A stretch of DNA of 64,000 nt from Spirosoma sordidisoli (GCF_004138325.1 NZ_SBLB01000001.1:248001-312000); one strand, 5' to 3'. Counted from the stretch's first letter, positions 18,031-26,559 are shown. Notes: generated by a model not told the origin, from the letters alone. Numbers and translations are program-made.

Positions 18031-19761
18031 TCAATATCGCCAGCTTTTGAGGTCGGCGTTGGCGGGGTGGTTCTCTTCCATTCGCTTCAACATTTTATCG
18101 ATGTACATCGTATTGTAGCGTAGGCGGCTGATGTAGTTCGGGACGTTCGGGTCGCCGTTCCAGCAGTGTTCAAACCGATCACCGTAGGCTACTTCGGAGC
18201 GGGCTGGCGGATTCTGAACCTTTTGCAGAAAATCTTCCATCAGATATACCGCATTATTGAGGTAGTAGTTGTCCATGTCTCCACAGTAGATGTGGATTTT
18301 GCCGGTCACTTTCGGGCCCAGTGTTTTCCAGTCCCGTTTCAGTATGTGGAGCAGGTCAAAATGCTCGCGCCAGTAGCTGGCAACGGCGGGGTCGATTTCG
18401 CCGGTTAGCTTATTCCAGATACGCTTGGGATAGCCCGATGGGGCGGCTGGTGAATAAACCGCTTCCCAGATATCGAACTGATCGCCGGAGCGGGAGTTTG
18501 TTCCAAGGGCCAGTTCTCGGTGGTTGGTTTCTTCCATGGTCACCTTCACCTGTCCGAGGTAGTTGCGCTGGCTGGGTCGGGGTGTACGCCGTAAAGGGCC
18601 TTCGGAATAATAGGCGTTTTTATCTTTGTACAGATTGAAAACGGTATAGGCGTCAAAACTGATCGGATCGGGGCAGGCCGCGAAACAGCCGTTGAACTCG
18701 TCGGGATAGAATACCTGAGCCGCCAGCGCTTCCCACCCGCCCGTGCTACCGCCGTAGGTGAACCGGGCCCACCCCTGCCCTATTCCCCGAAAACGGGTTT
18801 CGATCTCGGGCAGGAGCTCGTACATGATGGCGTCGCCGTAAGGCCCCAGATTTTCGGAGTTCACCGCGTACGAATCGTCATAATATGGGTTGGCATGCTG
18901 GATTTCGACAATCAGCATCCGCGGGAAGTCTTTACTGGTCCACTTTTTATAGAAGTCGTAGGCTTCCTGCGCTACTATCTTCTTGTACCCCCGCAATTTG
19001 AACCGCTCAATGTAATCGGTCGTGTCCATATTGGCGGGTGGTGGCGTTTCGCTGAACCCGCTGAAATCATCGGGGAAATGGCCGTGGAAAATAGCGAGTG
19101 GGTAGCGAGCCTCCGGGTGTTCGTCGAAGCCAGCCGGCAGCAGGATATGGGCGCCGAGGTACATGGGTCGGCCCCAGAACTCAGTCAGGCGTTTGCTCTG
19201 GATTTTAATATGTTTGATGAAGCGGGTATCCTTTGGCTCGTCGATGGGCGGATTAACCTGGTCCATGACAACGGCGAAGGTCTGCCGGCCGCCTGCTTTG
19301 AGAGTTATTTTCTGCGGCTTGCTGAAGAGGTTGCCCGGCGCCATTCGCCAGTTCTGGCCTTCGCCCCGATCCATCGGCAGTTTCACGGTATTACGCGTTC
19401 CGTTGGGGCCGTTCTTGATCTGAAAGGTTTCGTACTTGTGCAATACCGCCTGCACGTAATAATCACCCGCGGGCAGGTCGCGGAGGCTGCGTTTAGGATA
19501 CCCAAATACGGTGGCGTCTACGAGCGCGCCCTGCCCGGGTTTGAGTCCGTTAACGTCAACACCGAAGAGCTGGGCCGTTTCGACCGCATCACTTACCTGC
19601 TGCCGGGGTTCGGGTGAAGCGGCCTTGGCCAGGATGAGCAGGACCCGACCATCGAGTGGCTGCTGGCTCTGCGAAGTGGGAAACGATACAGAAAATGTGG
19701 TCTGGGCATAAGCATGGGAAAACCAGAGCCAGCAAAAACAGGCAAGTAGAGGTCGTATCAT
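18031..19761 (-). CDS. Secreted esterase-like alpha/beta hydrolase
   Basis: The 576-residue protein has a signal peptide ending AYAQ, an N-terminal beta-rich region (about 25-180) and a C-terminal alpha/beta-hydrolase domain of the putative-esterase (esterase D/Fes-like) type. The nucleophile elbow is GGSTGGWEA near residue 339, and a late histidine (FEHCW, near residue 540) could complete the triad. It is probably periplasmic. The substrate is unknown; neighbours include a GH16 glycosidase and two further esterases, suggesting removal of ester groups from a polysaccharide, which is an inference. Confidence 0.8.
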   Translation of the reverse strand: MIRPLLACFCWLWFSHAYAQTTFSVSFPTSQSQQPLDGRVLLILAKAASPEPRQQVSDAVETAQLFGVDVNGLKPGQGALVDATVFGYPKRSLRDLPAGDYYVQAVLHKYETFQIKNGPNGTRNTVKLPMDRGEGQNWRMAPGNLFSKPQKITLKAGGRQTFAVVMDQVNPPIDEPKDTRFIKHIKIQSKRLTEFWGRPMYLGAHILLPAGFDEHPEARYPLAIFHGHFPDDFSGFSETPPPANMDTTDYIERFKLRGYKKIVAQEAYDFYKKWTSKDFPRMLIVEIQHANPYYDDSYAVNSENLGPYGDAIMYELLPEIETRFRGIGQGWARFTYGGSTGGWEALAAQVFYPDEFNGCFAACPDPISFDAYTVFNLYKDKNAYYSEGPLRRTPRPSQRNYLGQVKVTMEETNHRELALGTNSRSGDQFDIWEAVYSPAAPSGYPKRIWNKLTGEIDPAVASYWREHFDLLHILKRDWKTLGPKVTGKIHIYCGDMDNYYLNNAVYLMEDFLQKVQNPPARSEVAYGDRFEHCWNGDPNVPNYISRLRYNTMYIDKMLKRMEENHPANADLKSWRY

Positions 19762-19793
19762 TGATCTATAAAAATAGGGTTGCTGTTTATTCG

Positions 19794-20651
19794 TTACTGG
19801 TACACCCGCACGTAATCAACTTCCATTCGTTGCGGCCAGATGGTCTCGTCAACGCCCTGCTGGCCACCCCAGTTACCACCCACCGCTAGGTTCAGGATCA
19901 GGTAGAACGGCTGGTTGAAGGGCCACTGGGCCTCGCTGTTTCCCAGCGCCGACCGCTGTACACTGTAATACTGCTGATCGTCAATATAAAAATCGATCTG
20001 ATCGACGGTCCACTCGATGGCGTACAGATGAAACGTGTTGACTACGTCGGCCAGCTTCAGCTTGTTGGTCTTCTGGGTGCCCTTCACGTGGTTATAGCTT
20101 TCGGAGTGAATGGACCCGTGAACCATTCCTTCATCGTAGCCAACGTGCTCCATAATATCGATCTCTCCACATCGGGGCCAGCCTGCAGTGGAAATATTCT
20201 TGCCGAGCATCCAGACGGCCGGCCAGGTGCCGCGACCTTTGGGCAGCCTGGCATAGGCCTCTATCCGGCCGTAGGTCCAGGTCTGCGTAGGCCGGGTCAA
20301 CAGCCGGGCCGAGGTATAGCCCCGGTTTTCCCAGGTTTCCCGACGGGCTTCGATGATCAGTTTACCGCCCTCTACCCGAGCGTTCTCGGGCCGTTTGCGG
20401 GTGTAGAACTGCAGTTCGTTGTTGCCCCAGCCATTGCCCCCCACTTCGTACCCCCATTTGGTTGAATCGGGTAAGCCGGGAGTCGAGAACTCATCGGCCC
20501 AGACCAGTTTTCGGGTCGTTGGCGCCACCGTCTGGCTGGCAGGTGGCGTTACGGCCGGTGGCAGCGGTAGAGTAGCCGTCGCATCATCAGGACGCTTGCA
20601 GGCCAGGAGAAGAGCAACCAGTAGGGTATTCATCAGGAGTAAGGGTTTCAT
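19794..20651 (-). CDS. Glycoside hydrolase family 16 lipoprotein (endo-beta-glucanase-like)
   Basis: From ATG 20651 the product is 285 residues with a lipobox LLLAC (Cys18) and a jelly-roll catalytic domain. The GH16 signature EIDIMEHVG near residue 164 supplies the nucleophile and acid/base glutamates (ExDxxE), preceded by GTWPAVWMLG and followed by FHLYAIEWT, all characteristic of laminarinase-like members. It would cleave beta-1,3 or mixed-linked glucans at the cell surface or in the periplasm. It is 32 nt upstream of the large esterase gene on the same strand, a likely operon. Confidence 0.93.
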   Translation of the reverse strand: MKPLLLMNTLLVALLLACKRPDDATATLPLPPAVTPPASQTVAPTTRKLVWADEFSTPGLPDSTKWGYEVGGNGWGNNELQFYTRKRPENARVEGGKLIIEARRETWENRGYTSARLLTRPTQTWTYGRIEAYARLPKGRGTWPAVWMLGKNISTAGWPRCGEIDIMEHVGYDEGMVHGSIHSESYNHVKGTQKTNKLKLADVVNTFHLYAIEWTVDQIDFYIDDQQYYSVQRSALGNSEAQWPFNQPFYLILNLAVGGNWGGQQGVDETIWPQRMEVDYVRVYQ

Positions 20652-20740
20652 AGGTTTACGTGTCAATCGGGCAGTCGCTATGGCGCCCGGCTCAGCGTGC
20701 TGTTTCGCTAAACCGGCAGGAAACAGCGTTTAACCCGGTG

Positions 20741-21586
20741 TTATGGGGCAAAAGCCCATGTCAGAAAATCGGGCATGATCCGGCTCCAGGTTTCCTGATT
20801 ATGCTGACCACCTGAAATCTCCACATAGCGGATATCCCGGTTTCGGTCGTAGCCTTTTCTGACCAGTTCGTCAATCAGGTCTGTCGTATCGTCAATCGAG
20901 TCGATGATTCCGTTGTTATTTCGGTCGCTGGTTTCATCGTCGGTACCCGTTTCAAACCAGAACGTCAGCCCTTTAGCATATGATCCGGACCGAACGAGGG
21001 CGTGCATGATGCGGTCGGTATCGTCGGAGTATCTCCCGTCGAACGCCCGGCTTCGCCACCAGAAAGAGCCTGAAAAAACGCCTGCTTTGCTAAAGCGATC
21101 GGGATGGTGAAACACGATATCGAAAGCCGACAGGCCGCCCAGCGAGAAGCCGGCAAATACGTTGTCGGCCGCATCGGCACTGACCGGATAGTGTTTCCGG
21201 ACGTATGGCAGCAGTTCGGTCAGTACAAAATCAGTATACAAAGCCGCTTTACTCCCTCGCTTCATGTAGTCGGCCTGGGCGGCTGTGCCATATTCCTGAA
21301 TCCGGTCGCCCGCGTGAATAGCCACCAGCACAAACGGGCGGATGGCCTGCTGCTTGTACAGCGAATCCAGTATGGCCTGCATGTTCAGCTGCGGCAGATC
21401 CTGCCCGTCGTTCAGAAACAGAACCGGCCAGCGCGCTGGTGATGACCCACCGGCCTGATGACCAGGCGGCAGAATGACATCGAGCCGAACCGTTCGGTTC
21501 AGGGGTACAGAAACCAGCGAATCATCATGCCGGACGGTTACGGCAACCGGATCGGCTGCAACAGAAGCCGGTAATGGTTCAGTCAT
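20741..21586 (-). CDS. Enterochelin-esterase-like alpha/beta hydrolase
   Basis: The hydrolase domain is clear: VFAGFSLGGLSAFDIVFHHP gives the nucleophile elbow near residue 148, and SGGQHNQETW near the C-terminus supplies the histidine. An Asp-rich stretch DRNNNGIIDSIDDTTDLIDE near residue 230 resembles a calcium loop. The start is uncertain. ATG 21586 gives 281 residues without a signal, but the frame stays open upstream and a GTG 30 nt earlier would add the hydrophobic run ILLLLVLA, which may be part of an export signal. It belongs with the GH16 and esterase genes on the same strand. Confidence 0.78.
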   Translation of the reverse strand: MTEPLPASVAADPVAVTVRHDDSLVSVPLNRTVRLDVILPPGHQAGGSSPARWPVLFLNDGQDLPQLNMQAILDSLYKQQAIRPFVLVAIHAGDRIQEYGTAAQADYMKRGSKAALYTDFVLTELLPYVRKHYPVSADAADNVFAGFSLGGLSAFDIVFHHPDRFSKAGVFSGSFWWRSRAFDGRYSDDTDRIMHALVRSGSYAKGLTFWFETGTDDETSDRNNNGIIDSIDDTTDLIDELVRKGYDRNRDIRYVEISGGQHNQETWSRIMPDFLTWAFAP

Positions 21587-21959
21587 GTGTGCAAGTACAA
21601 GTAGTAGTAGTATCACCTCGGCAGATATCCGGTTAGGTAAAGGTAACCAGCAAACGGCTGGATACGCCGAACCGATCAGCTTTACATTTCCGTCATCCCG
21701 TTGTTTTTGACTGACAAAATAAGGGCCTGGCCGGTGCAGACCAAAAAAAATTAGGCCACCCGGCGCATTCACCAACGAATCTCCAGCCCGACCATCCGGT
21801 TCACCGGCCTTCGCCAGCGCCTTGTTACAGGGTTTCCGCTCGGGCTGAGCGGATTACCGAGTCCATTATTTTTCCCGTACGCGCGGCTGTTTTTGCCGAT
21901 GCCAGCTATTTGGCTAATTTCGACCCGTATTTTTTCTGATCTCAACATCAACCAACACC
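21587..21959. other. Divergent intergenic region between two esterase genes
   Basis: About 370 nt separate the leftward and rightward esterase genes if the conservative start is used for the former. The leftward gene may extend into it. No consensus promoter is apparent in either direction and no RNA-like structure stands out. Confidence 0.4.
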
Positions 21960-22664
21960 GTGCACGAAGACTATCGCAAGTGGTACTCCCATCACCTGGG
22001 CCGCGACATGGAGATGCTGGTTTACGGCAACTGGGGCTACCCCGTTGTGCTGTTTCCTACCTCCATGGGCCATTATTATGAATATAAGGATTTCGGGCTA
22101 ACGGAAACCGCACGGTGGTTTGTCGAAACGGGCAAAGTAAAGCTGTACTGCATCGACAGCATCGATCGGGACAGCTGGTACGCCAGGCATCTGCACCCCG
22201 GCACCCGCATCTGGAACCACGTTTTATACGACCGGTTCCTGAGCGAAGAGTTCGTGCCGGGTATTCAGCGCGAGTGCAACGTCCGTAAAATAGGGGTGGC
22301 GGGAGCCAGCTTCGGAGGCTATCACGCACTGAATTTCGCGTTCCGGCACCCCGACCAGGTGGGGCATCTGTTCTCCATGGGCGCGGCTTTCGACGTCCGG
22401 TCGTTTCTGGGTGGTTATTATGACGACAACGTTTATTTTAACAACCCGCCCGATTTTATGCCCAACGCCCAGAACCCGGAGTTCCACCACATGAACATTG
22501 TGCTGGGTACATCAGCCTATGATTTCTGCAAGAGCGGCAACATCCAGATGTCGGATATTCTGAATCGTAAAGGCATCCAGCATACGCTCGACATCACGCC
22601 CTGGGGTGATCATGACTGGCCCGTCTGGAAAGACCAGTTTCCGCGCTATCTGAGTATGATCTAA
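21960..22664 (+). CDS. Cytoplasmic esterase-family protein
   Basis: The 234-residue protein begins with GTG at 21960 (MHEDYRKWYSHHLGRDMEML) and has no signal peptide. The alpha/beta-hydrolase elbow GASFGGYHALNFAFRHP lies near residue 116 and a late GDHDW provides the histidine. It resembles the small putative-esterase group often annotated as esterase or PHB depolymerase-like. The DinB-like gene starts 4 nt after its stop, so both are co-transcribed. Confidence 0.85.
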   Translation: MHEDYRKWYSHHLGRDMEMLVYGNWGYPVVLFPTSMGHYYEYKDFGLTETARWFVETGKVKLYCIDSIDRDSWYARHLHPGTRIWNHVLYDRFLSEEFVPGIQRECNVRKIGVAGASFGGYHALNFAFRHPDQVGHLFSMGAAFDVRSFLGGYYDDNVYFNNPPDFMPNAQNPEFHHMNIVLGTSAYDFCKSGNIQMSDILNRKGIQHTLDITPWGDHDWPVWKDQFPRYLSMI

Positions 22665-22667
22665 CCA

Positions 22668-23150
22668 ATGTGGCCCATGATCGCTTACGCCCAGCCCACC
22701 GGCACGATTACGCCAGCCCTCGACCGGCTTCGCACGCATCTGGTACAGGTACCGGAACGGTTACACGGCTGTTCTGAGGCCGATCTGACCTACCATCTAC
22801 CGGGCAAATGGTCCCGCAAACAACTACTGGGGCACCTGATCGACTCGGCGCTGAACAATCTTAAGCGATTTACCGACGCCCCGCTGGCCGACGGTCCTTA
22901 CCGGCTTCAGGGCTACCAGCAGGATGAACTGGTGCTGGCCAACCGGTATCAGGACCTGCCGCTGGACCATCTACTGAGCCTCTGGAGCAGCCTCAATACC
23001 CAGATTATCTACGTGGCCGAGGCAATACCGGCTGAGTTACTCAGCAAACCGATTCGGGTCGAAAACCCGACCGACGACACCCTGACGCTGGGGTGGCTGA
23101 TCGAGGATTATGTTGCCCATTTAGAACATCATCTGAAAACCATGTTATGA
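22668..23150 (+). CDS. DinB-superfamily protein
   Basis: The 160-residue product has the four-helix-bundle pattern of DinB/YfiT-like proteins: an early KWSRKQLLGHLIDSALNN with the first histidine and a C-terminal DYVAHLEHHLKTM with the other metal-ligand histidines. Such proteins bind nickel or zinc, and many are thiol-dependent transferases of unknown substrate. Two ATGs (22668, 22677) are possible. It is the last chromosomal gene before the prophage. Confidence 0.85.
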   Translation: MWPMIAYAQPTGTITPALDRLRTHLVQVPERLHGCSEADLTYHLPGKWSRKQLLGHLIDSALNNLKRFTDAPLADGPYRLQGYQQDELVLANRYQDLPLDHLLSLWSSLNTQIIYVAEAIPAELLSKPIRVENPTDDTLTLGWLIEDYVAHLEHHLKTML

Positions 23151-23305
23151 AGTAAACGGCCCGGCCGTTCCATGTCTCACGTTCAATCCAAGCTAAACCA
23201 GGCGGGTTTCCCGTCTTGTCCGTATGAAAAAAATAGGTATCCTTTTTGGTCAATAGAATTGCTTGAAAACAAATAGATACCTTTTCCTTTCATATAGACG
23301 CCCGA
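23151..23305. other. Chromosome-prophage junction region (candidate attachment site)
   Basis: This gap lies between the last chromosomal gene and the integrase. It begins with a perfect 15-nt palindrome (AACGGCC-C-GGCCGTT, 23155-23169). It also holds two imperfect direct copies of AAATAGGTATCCTTTT (23231-23246 and 23271-23287), the second reading AAATAGATACCTTTTCC, 40 nt apart. These could be integrase arm or core sites. No matching copy was found near the right edge of the window, so the attachment core cannot be confirmed. Confidence 0.35.
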
Positions 23306-23327
23306 AGCCCGACAACGGGCTTTTTTT
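23306..23327 (+). terminator. Intrinsic terminator at the chromosome-prophage boundary
   Basis: AGCCCG-ACAA-CGGGCT followed by six further T forms a compact rho-independent terminator on the plus strand, ending the esterase-DinB transcript. It lies 5 nt from the integrase stop codon, so it may also separate host and prophage transcription. Confidence 0.88.
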
Positions 23328-23332
23328 GCACG

Positions 23333-24730
23333 TTATGTTTCGGGGTCAGCTTTCACATTTGTTGTACCGTTGTTGTCCTGATCGGACCGTTTCCGGCGCT
23401 GGTACAACAACGTGGTAACAGAGTCCGATTCGGCCTGGTCGAACTGGTCGTCGTAGTCCCTCGTCGTTCTAATGTCCGAGTGACCGAGCACACTCTGTCG
23501 AACCTCGATCGGCACCCCCTCCCGGCGCATCATATCGGCGAAGCTGTGCCGCATCAGGTGAGCCGTGATCCGATTGCCGAACCCTAATCGTTCCCCCAGG
23601 CGGGTAATCTGAGCCTTTGCCCGGTTCTTACATTTCCGTAGCTCCCGGAAACGCTCCTCTGCCGGCAGCTTATCGAAGTTGACAGGTAGGTAGGGGAACA
23701 GGTAATCATCGGTCGCTTTCGGGCTGCCATCGGCACGGAGCCGGTACGGGGCGAATAGTTCGATACCCTCCTCATCCAACAGCACCGACAACCATTTCTT
23801 ATTCTTGCCGGTCTGGTACCGCAGCCGGTGCTCCCTCCCCTCCACGACGTAGTTACTCACGCGCCAGGTAATTGCATCCTGTACCCTGGCCCCATGGCAG
23901 AGGAACATGGCCAGCGCCAGCGGCCGGGCATGAGTGGGATCTGTCACCGACGGATGCCCGCCCCGGTGCTTTTTCTCGATCGGCGCCGTGGCCAGCCGGT
24001 CAATCTCCTCCACACGCAGGCGCTGGACCTGTTTGCGGGTGACGGTGATCCGGACGCCCCGCATCGGAAAATGTTCGTAGGAGACGAGGCCTGCGTCAGC
24101 TGCCTGGTACAACAAGTGCCGGAGCTTCGAGAGGAACGACGATACGCTGCTGTCGGCGTAATGCTGTTGCAGCCAGACACGCAGATCGAGGATATGTTTT
24201 TTAGTCAGGGTCGAGAAGGCCCACGACAGTTCGTCGAGAGCGGTATCAGGCACCCGGGCAGGCACACTCAACGACTCCCGCAGGTAGCCGCGCAGCACGG
24301 TCAGCAGATCGGCGTAGGTCTCGGCGGTGGTCAGCTTCGACAGATCGTCGCCGGCGTCGGCCTTACGTTTGGCAATGTGAGCCACCAGGAAGGGCAACAG
24401 CCGTTCGGGCGGGCCTCCGGTCGTTAACGTGTCGCGCACCTGCAGGGCGGTGTAGGGTTGGCCCTTCTCGTCGTAGTCGGCAATCACAGCCTCGGCCCGG
24501 CGATACGCTGACAGAATACGATCGTTGTAGGCTTTCGATTCGACGTGCGACTTGCGGACCCAGTTGCAGCGATCGGGCTTGCCTTCGGGGTTGAAATGCT
24601 TCGGATCGATCGACAGGCTGAGCGCCCAGAAGCGGGGCTCCCGGTTGCGGGTAATCCGGATACGTACTACGTGCTGTCCATCGCGCCCGGCTTCGGGCTT
24701 CAGCGTTACCGCCAGCGTAGTACGTCCCAT
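23333..24730 (-). CDS. int: Tyrosine-type site-specific recombinase (prophage integrase)
   Basis: The 465-residue protein has an N-terminal arm-binding region, a core-binding SAM-like domain (about 120-240) and a catalytic domain. Visible catalytic residues are the first Arg in CHGARVQDA (about 280), Lys in the TGKNKKW hairpin, HxxR in AHLMRHSFADMM (about 395), His in VLGHSDIRTT (about 415) and the nucleophile Tyr in TTRDYDDQ (about 425). It would catalyse integration and excision of the prophage. Its gene marks the left end of the element and points outward, with the repressor gene 2 nt upstream on the same strand. Confidence 0.93.
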   Translation of the reverse strand: MGRTTLAVTLKPEAGRDGQHVVRIRITRNREPRFWALSLSIDPKHFNPEGKPDRCNWVRKSHVESKAYNDRILSAYRRAEAVIADYDEKGQPYTALQVRDTLTTGGPPERLLPFLVAHIAKRKADAGDDLSKLTTAETYADLLTVLRGYLRESLSVPARVPDTALDELSWAFSTLTKKHILDLRVWLQQHYADSSVSSFLSKLRHLLYQAADAGLVSYEHFPMRGVRITVTRKQVQRLRVEEIDRLATAPIEKKHRGGHPSVTDPTHARPLALAMFLCHGARVQDAITWRVSNYVVEGREHRLRYQTGKNKKWLSVLLDEEGIELFAPYRLRADGSPKATDDYLFPYLPVNFDKLPAEERFRELRKCKNRAKAQITRLGERLGFGNRITAHLMRHSFADMMRREGVPIEVRQSVLGHSDIRTTRDYDDQFDQAESDSVTTLLYQRRKRSDQDNNGTTNVKADPET

Positions 24731-24732
24731 AC

Positions 24733-25677
24733 TTATAGACGAGCCTTATAGTAGTCGTACACGTGGTAAATCGCCCGGATTTCGGCCATAGGCAGCTTCA
24801 ATTCGGCACCGCCGTTCTCAGCCCGCAGGGTAACAGACTTACCCATCCAGTCGACGCCGACCAGGCGCTTGATCGTGAGCTGCTCGTGGAAGTCGACCAG
24901 GACAATTTTGTTCAGGGGCGGAAACATGCCGTCGGGCATCCGGTAGGCCATCACCTCAAAACCGGGCTCCAGAACGGGCTGCATGCTGTCGCCGTTCACC
25001 TCGACGATGACGTGTCGATCTTCATGCACGCCAGGGTACAACCGGTCCTCGGATACGGGTATGTATTCGCGCTCGCTGGGCACATCGGCGAAAAACGCAT
25101 CATAGCCGTACCCAGCACGGGCAGAAATAGGGATACGAATGATGTCCACCATCCGCAGGCCCCCGACTTCGACAGATCGCACGCGTGGGCCGTTTTCGTA
25201 ATTGGGTAGCTGACGTTTGGCAAAGCCGAATACATCCATTTCTGTAGCCTTAAGGGCGTTGAGTATAGCTGTTTTATTCTTCTGGTTTAGGTTAACCGAT
25301 TTCAAATAGCCGGCCAGCGTCGTTTTCGATTTGTTGAGGAGCCGGGCCAGCTCGGCCTGCTCGATGCCATTACGTTCGAGGTAAGCCCGCAGCATCTGCC
25401 CTTCGTACATCTTTTCCGATTCCTCAGGCGCCCCTTCAGCATGATAAACCGGCTCGATACCCAGCTCCAGCCACTGGAGCCGCGCGGAGGTACCCTTCTC
25501 GATTTTCAGCAGCTGGCGACGGGTGAACTTGTCGGTGCCAGCCAGCATACGAGACAGGGCGCTCGGCTGGATATCGCACATAGCGGCCAGATCCTGCTGA
25601 CGACCATCCGCCTTTTCGGCAATGAGTCGGCGGATGCGCTCCCTGATTTTTAGTTGGTCGTCAGCTGACGAAGACAT
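24733..25677 (-). CDS. S24-family phage repressor with two helix-turn-helix motifs
   Basis: From ATG 25677 the product is 314 residues. Two separate HTH-like motifs can be read: residues about 25-47 (GRQQDLAAMCDIQPSALSRM) and about 104-127 (IEQAELARLLNKSKTTLAGY). The C-terminal LexA/CI-like peptidase domain has Ser231 in VNGDSMQPVLEPG and Lys270 in LTIKRLVG, and a possible Ala-Gly cleavage site in SARAGYGY (about 188-189). It probably keeps the lysogenic state and is inactivated by RecA-stimulated self-cleavage. The upstream 99 nt of open frame overlaps an AT-rich operator region, so the 25776 start is rejected. Confidence 0.88.
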   Translation of the reverse strand: MSSSADDQLKIRERIRRLIAEKADGRQQDLAAMCDIQPSALSRMLAGTDKFTRRQLLKIEKGTSARLQWLELGIEPVYHAEGAPEESEKMYEGQMLRAYLERNGIEQAELARLLNKSKTTLAGYLKSVNLNQKNKTAILNALKATEMDVFGFAKRQLPNYENGPRVRSVEVGGLRMVDIIRIPISARAGYGYDAFFADVPSEREYIPVSEDRLYPGVHEDRHVIVEVNGDSMQPVLEPGFEVMAYRMPDGMFPPLNKIVLVDFHEQLTIKRLVGVDWMGKSVTLRAENGGAELKLPMAEIRAIYHVYDYYKARL

Positions 25678-25746
25678 ACGAAAAGGCGCTTTAAACGTGC
25701 TGAAGCTGTAAACGGCCGTGGACATCATAACATCAAGAAAATTACG

Positions 25747-25803
25747 TTGTAAATTAAATTGTAAATTTTCTTGCAAATATCACGTACCTAGTTGCATATT
25801 TGC
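25747..25803. repeat. Three tandem 12-nt TTGYAAAT repeats plus a half-copy upstream of the repressor
   Basis: TTGTAAAT at 25747, TTGTAAAT at 25759 and TTGCAAAT at 25771 are spaced exactly 12 nt apart, followed by CACGTACC and then TTGCATAT at 25792. The array lies in the divergent region between the repressor and the early operon, where operators are expected. The same 12-nt array recurs at 26524 and, in looser form, at 54757. Confidence 0.7.
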
Positions 25804-25811
25804 TCAAGGTT

Positions 25812-25839
25812 GTACAGGCGGTGCAAAACCTACCTGTAC
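25812..25839. promoter_or_regulatory. Operator-like dyad GTACAGG-N14-CCTGTAC
   Basis: Seven-base arms GTACAGG (25812-25818) and CCTGTAC (25833-25839) form an inverted repeat between the repressor gene and the first early gene, 30 nt upstream of the latter. The position fits a binding site for a dimeric regulator controlling the early operon. Confidence 0.5.
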
Positions 25840-25868
25840 GGTAAATATGCAAATTAAAATGCAAGGAA

Positions 25869-26138
25869 ATGGGAAGACACAAGCAGGGCATCACCGCTAT
25901 TCAGTCAAATGAGGAGTTATTCGCACGCATCAAATCGGACATAGACTCCTTCACCGTGAAGTACCTGGCGAGCCTGGGACCGGCAAGCCACACAACGATT
26001 TATTTGTATCGTGGTGGTAAGGGAGTTACTCAAAGGACGGAGGATGAAATCTTAGAAACCATCCAAAAAGCGAAGAAATTAAAGGAAGAAGCTGATAACG
26101 AGCGCGTATTAGCGGTTAAACAATTGATCGAATCATGA
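25869..26138 (+). CDS. Small early phage protein of unknown function
   Basis: The 89-residue protein starts at ATG 25869 (MGRHKQGITAIQSNEELFAR). It is basic at the N-terminus and ends in a charged helical segment (EILETIQKAKKLKEEADNER). The Ser/Thr-rich centre followed by YLYRGGKGVTQRTEDE could form a small DNA-binding fold, but no motif is decisive. It is the first gene of the rightward early operon and overlaps the next by 4 nt, so a regulatory role such as Cro or excisionase cofactor is possible; that is an inference from position. Confidence 0.7.
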   Translation: MGRHKQGITAIQSNEELFARIKSDIDSFTVKYLASLGPASHTTIYLYRGGKGVTQRTEDEILETIQKAKKLKEEADNERVLAVKQLIES

Positions 26139-26452
26139 CATACGTACCTAGTTATGAGGAGTTTAATAAGTTGCGAGAGGAGTTCCAGGTTCTACGACAG
26201 GAAAATGAGTTTCTGCGAAAGCTGTTCCTGTCACAACGAACAGTCACGCGCAGCCAGGCTCGACTCATGCTGGGGGTTTCAGAAACGACGTTGTGGCGGT
26301 TGACGCAGAAACAGACGATCGAGGTCGTGAGCGACGGAGGGAAGGAAAAAATTACGCTGGAGAGCGTGCGGGTTTATCTAACGGCGCAAAAAAAATTGTC
26401 TACACAAGACGCAAATGGGCGCATTATCGAGGTTTTGCACACTGTGTGCTAA
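26135..26452 (+). CDS. MerR/excisionase-like DNA-binding protein
   Basis: The 105-residue protein has an N-terminal coiled coil (KLREEFQVLRQENEFLRKLF) followed by a HTH_17-like motif VTRSQARLMLGVSETTLWRL and a short wing (IEVVSDGGKEKITLESVRVYL). This architecture is common in Bacteroidota mobile elements as an excisionase or plasmid-type regulator. Its start overlaps the previous stop as ATGA. Together with the integrase it may direct excision. Confidence 0.75.
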   Translation: MTYVPSYEEFNKLREEFQVLRQENEFLRKLFLSQRTVTRSQARLMLGVSETTLWRLTQKQTIEVVSDGGKEKITLESVRVYLTAQKKLSTQDANGRIIEVLHTVC

Positions 26453-26458
26453 TAAAAA

Positions 26459-26487
26459 ACCCGGCCCAGCCAGTGGCCGAACCGGGT
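26459..26487 (-). terminator. Terminator-like hairpin oriented leftward
   Basis: ACCCGG (26459-26464) pairs with CCGGGT (26482-26487), with GGCC inside both arms. The T-run follows only when read on the minus strand (TTTTTTATT). No leftward gene ends here, so it may block stray leftward transcription, or act as a bidirectional 3' end of the two-gene early transcript. Confidence 0.55.
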
Positions 26488-26523
26488 ACGTTGTTGGCTG
26501 AGTACGTACAATGTACAATTTAG

Positions 26524-26559
26524 TTGCAAATTTTTTTGTAAATAAACTTGCAAATTTCC
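26524..26559. repeat. Second array of three 12-nt TTGYAAAT repeats
   Basis: TTGCAAAT (26524), TTGTAAAT (26536) and TTGCAAAT (26548) are again exactly 12 nt apart and are followed by CCCGTACC, as the first array is followed by CACGTACC. The array lies 54-89 nt upstream of the next early gene, and a GTACGTACAATGTAC palindrome-like stretch precedes it (26501-26515). Presumably the same regulator binds both arrays. Confidence 0.7.

Noticed and set aside
18895-19617. 240-residue plus-strand frame
   Set aside because: Antisense shadow of the secreted esterase gene with signal peptide and catalytic motif.
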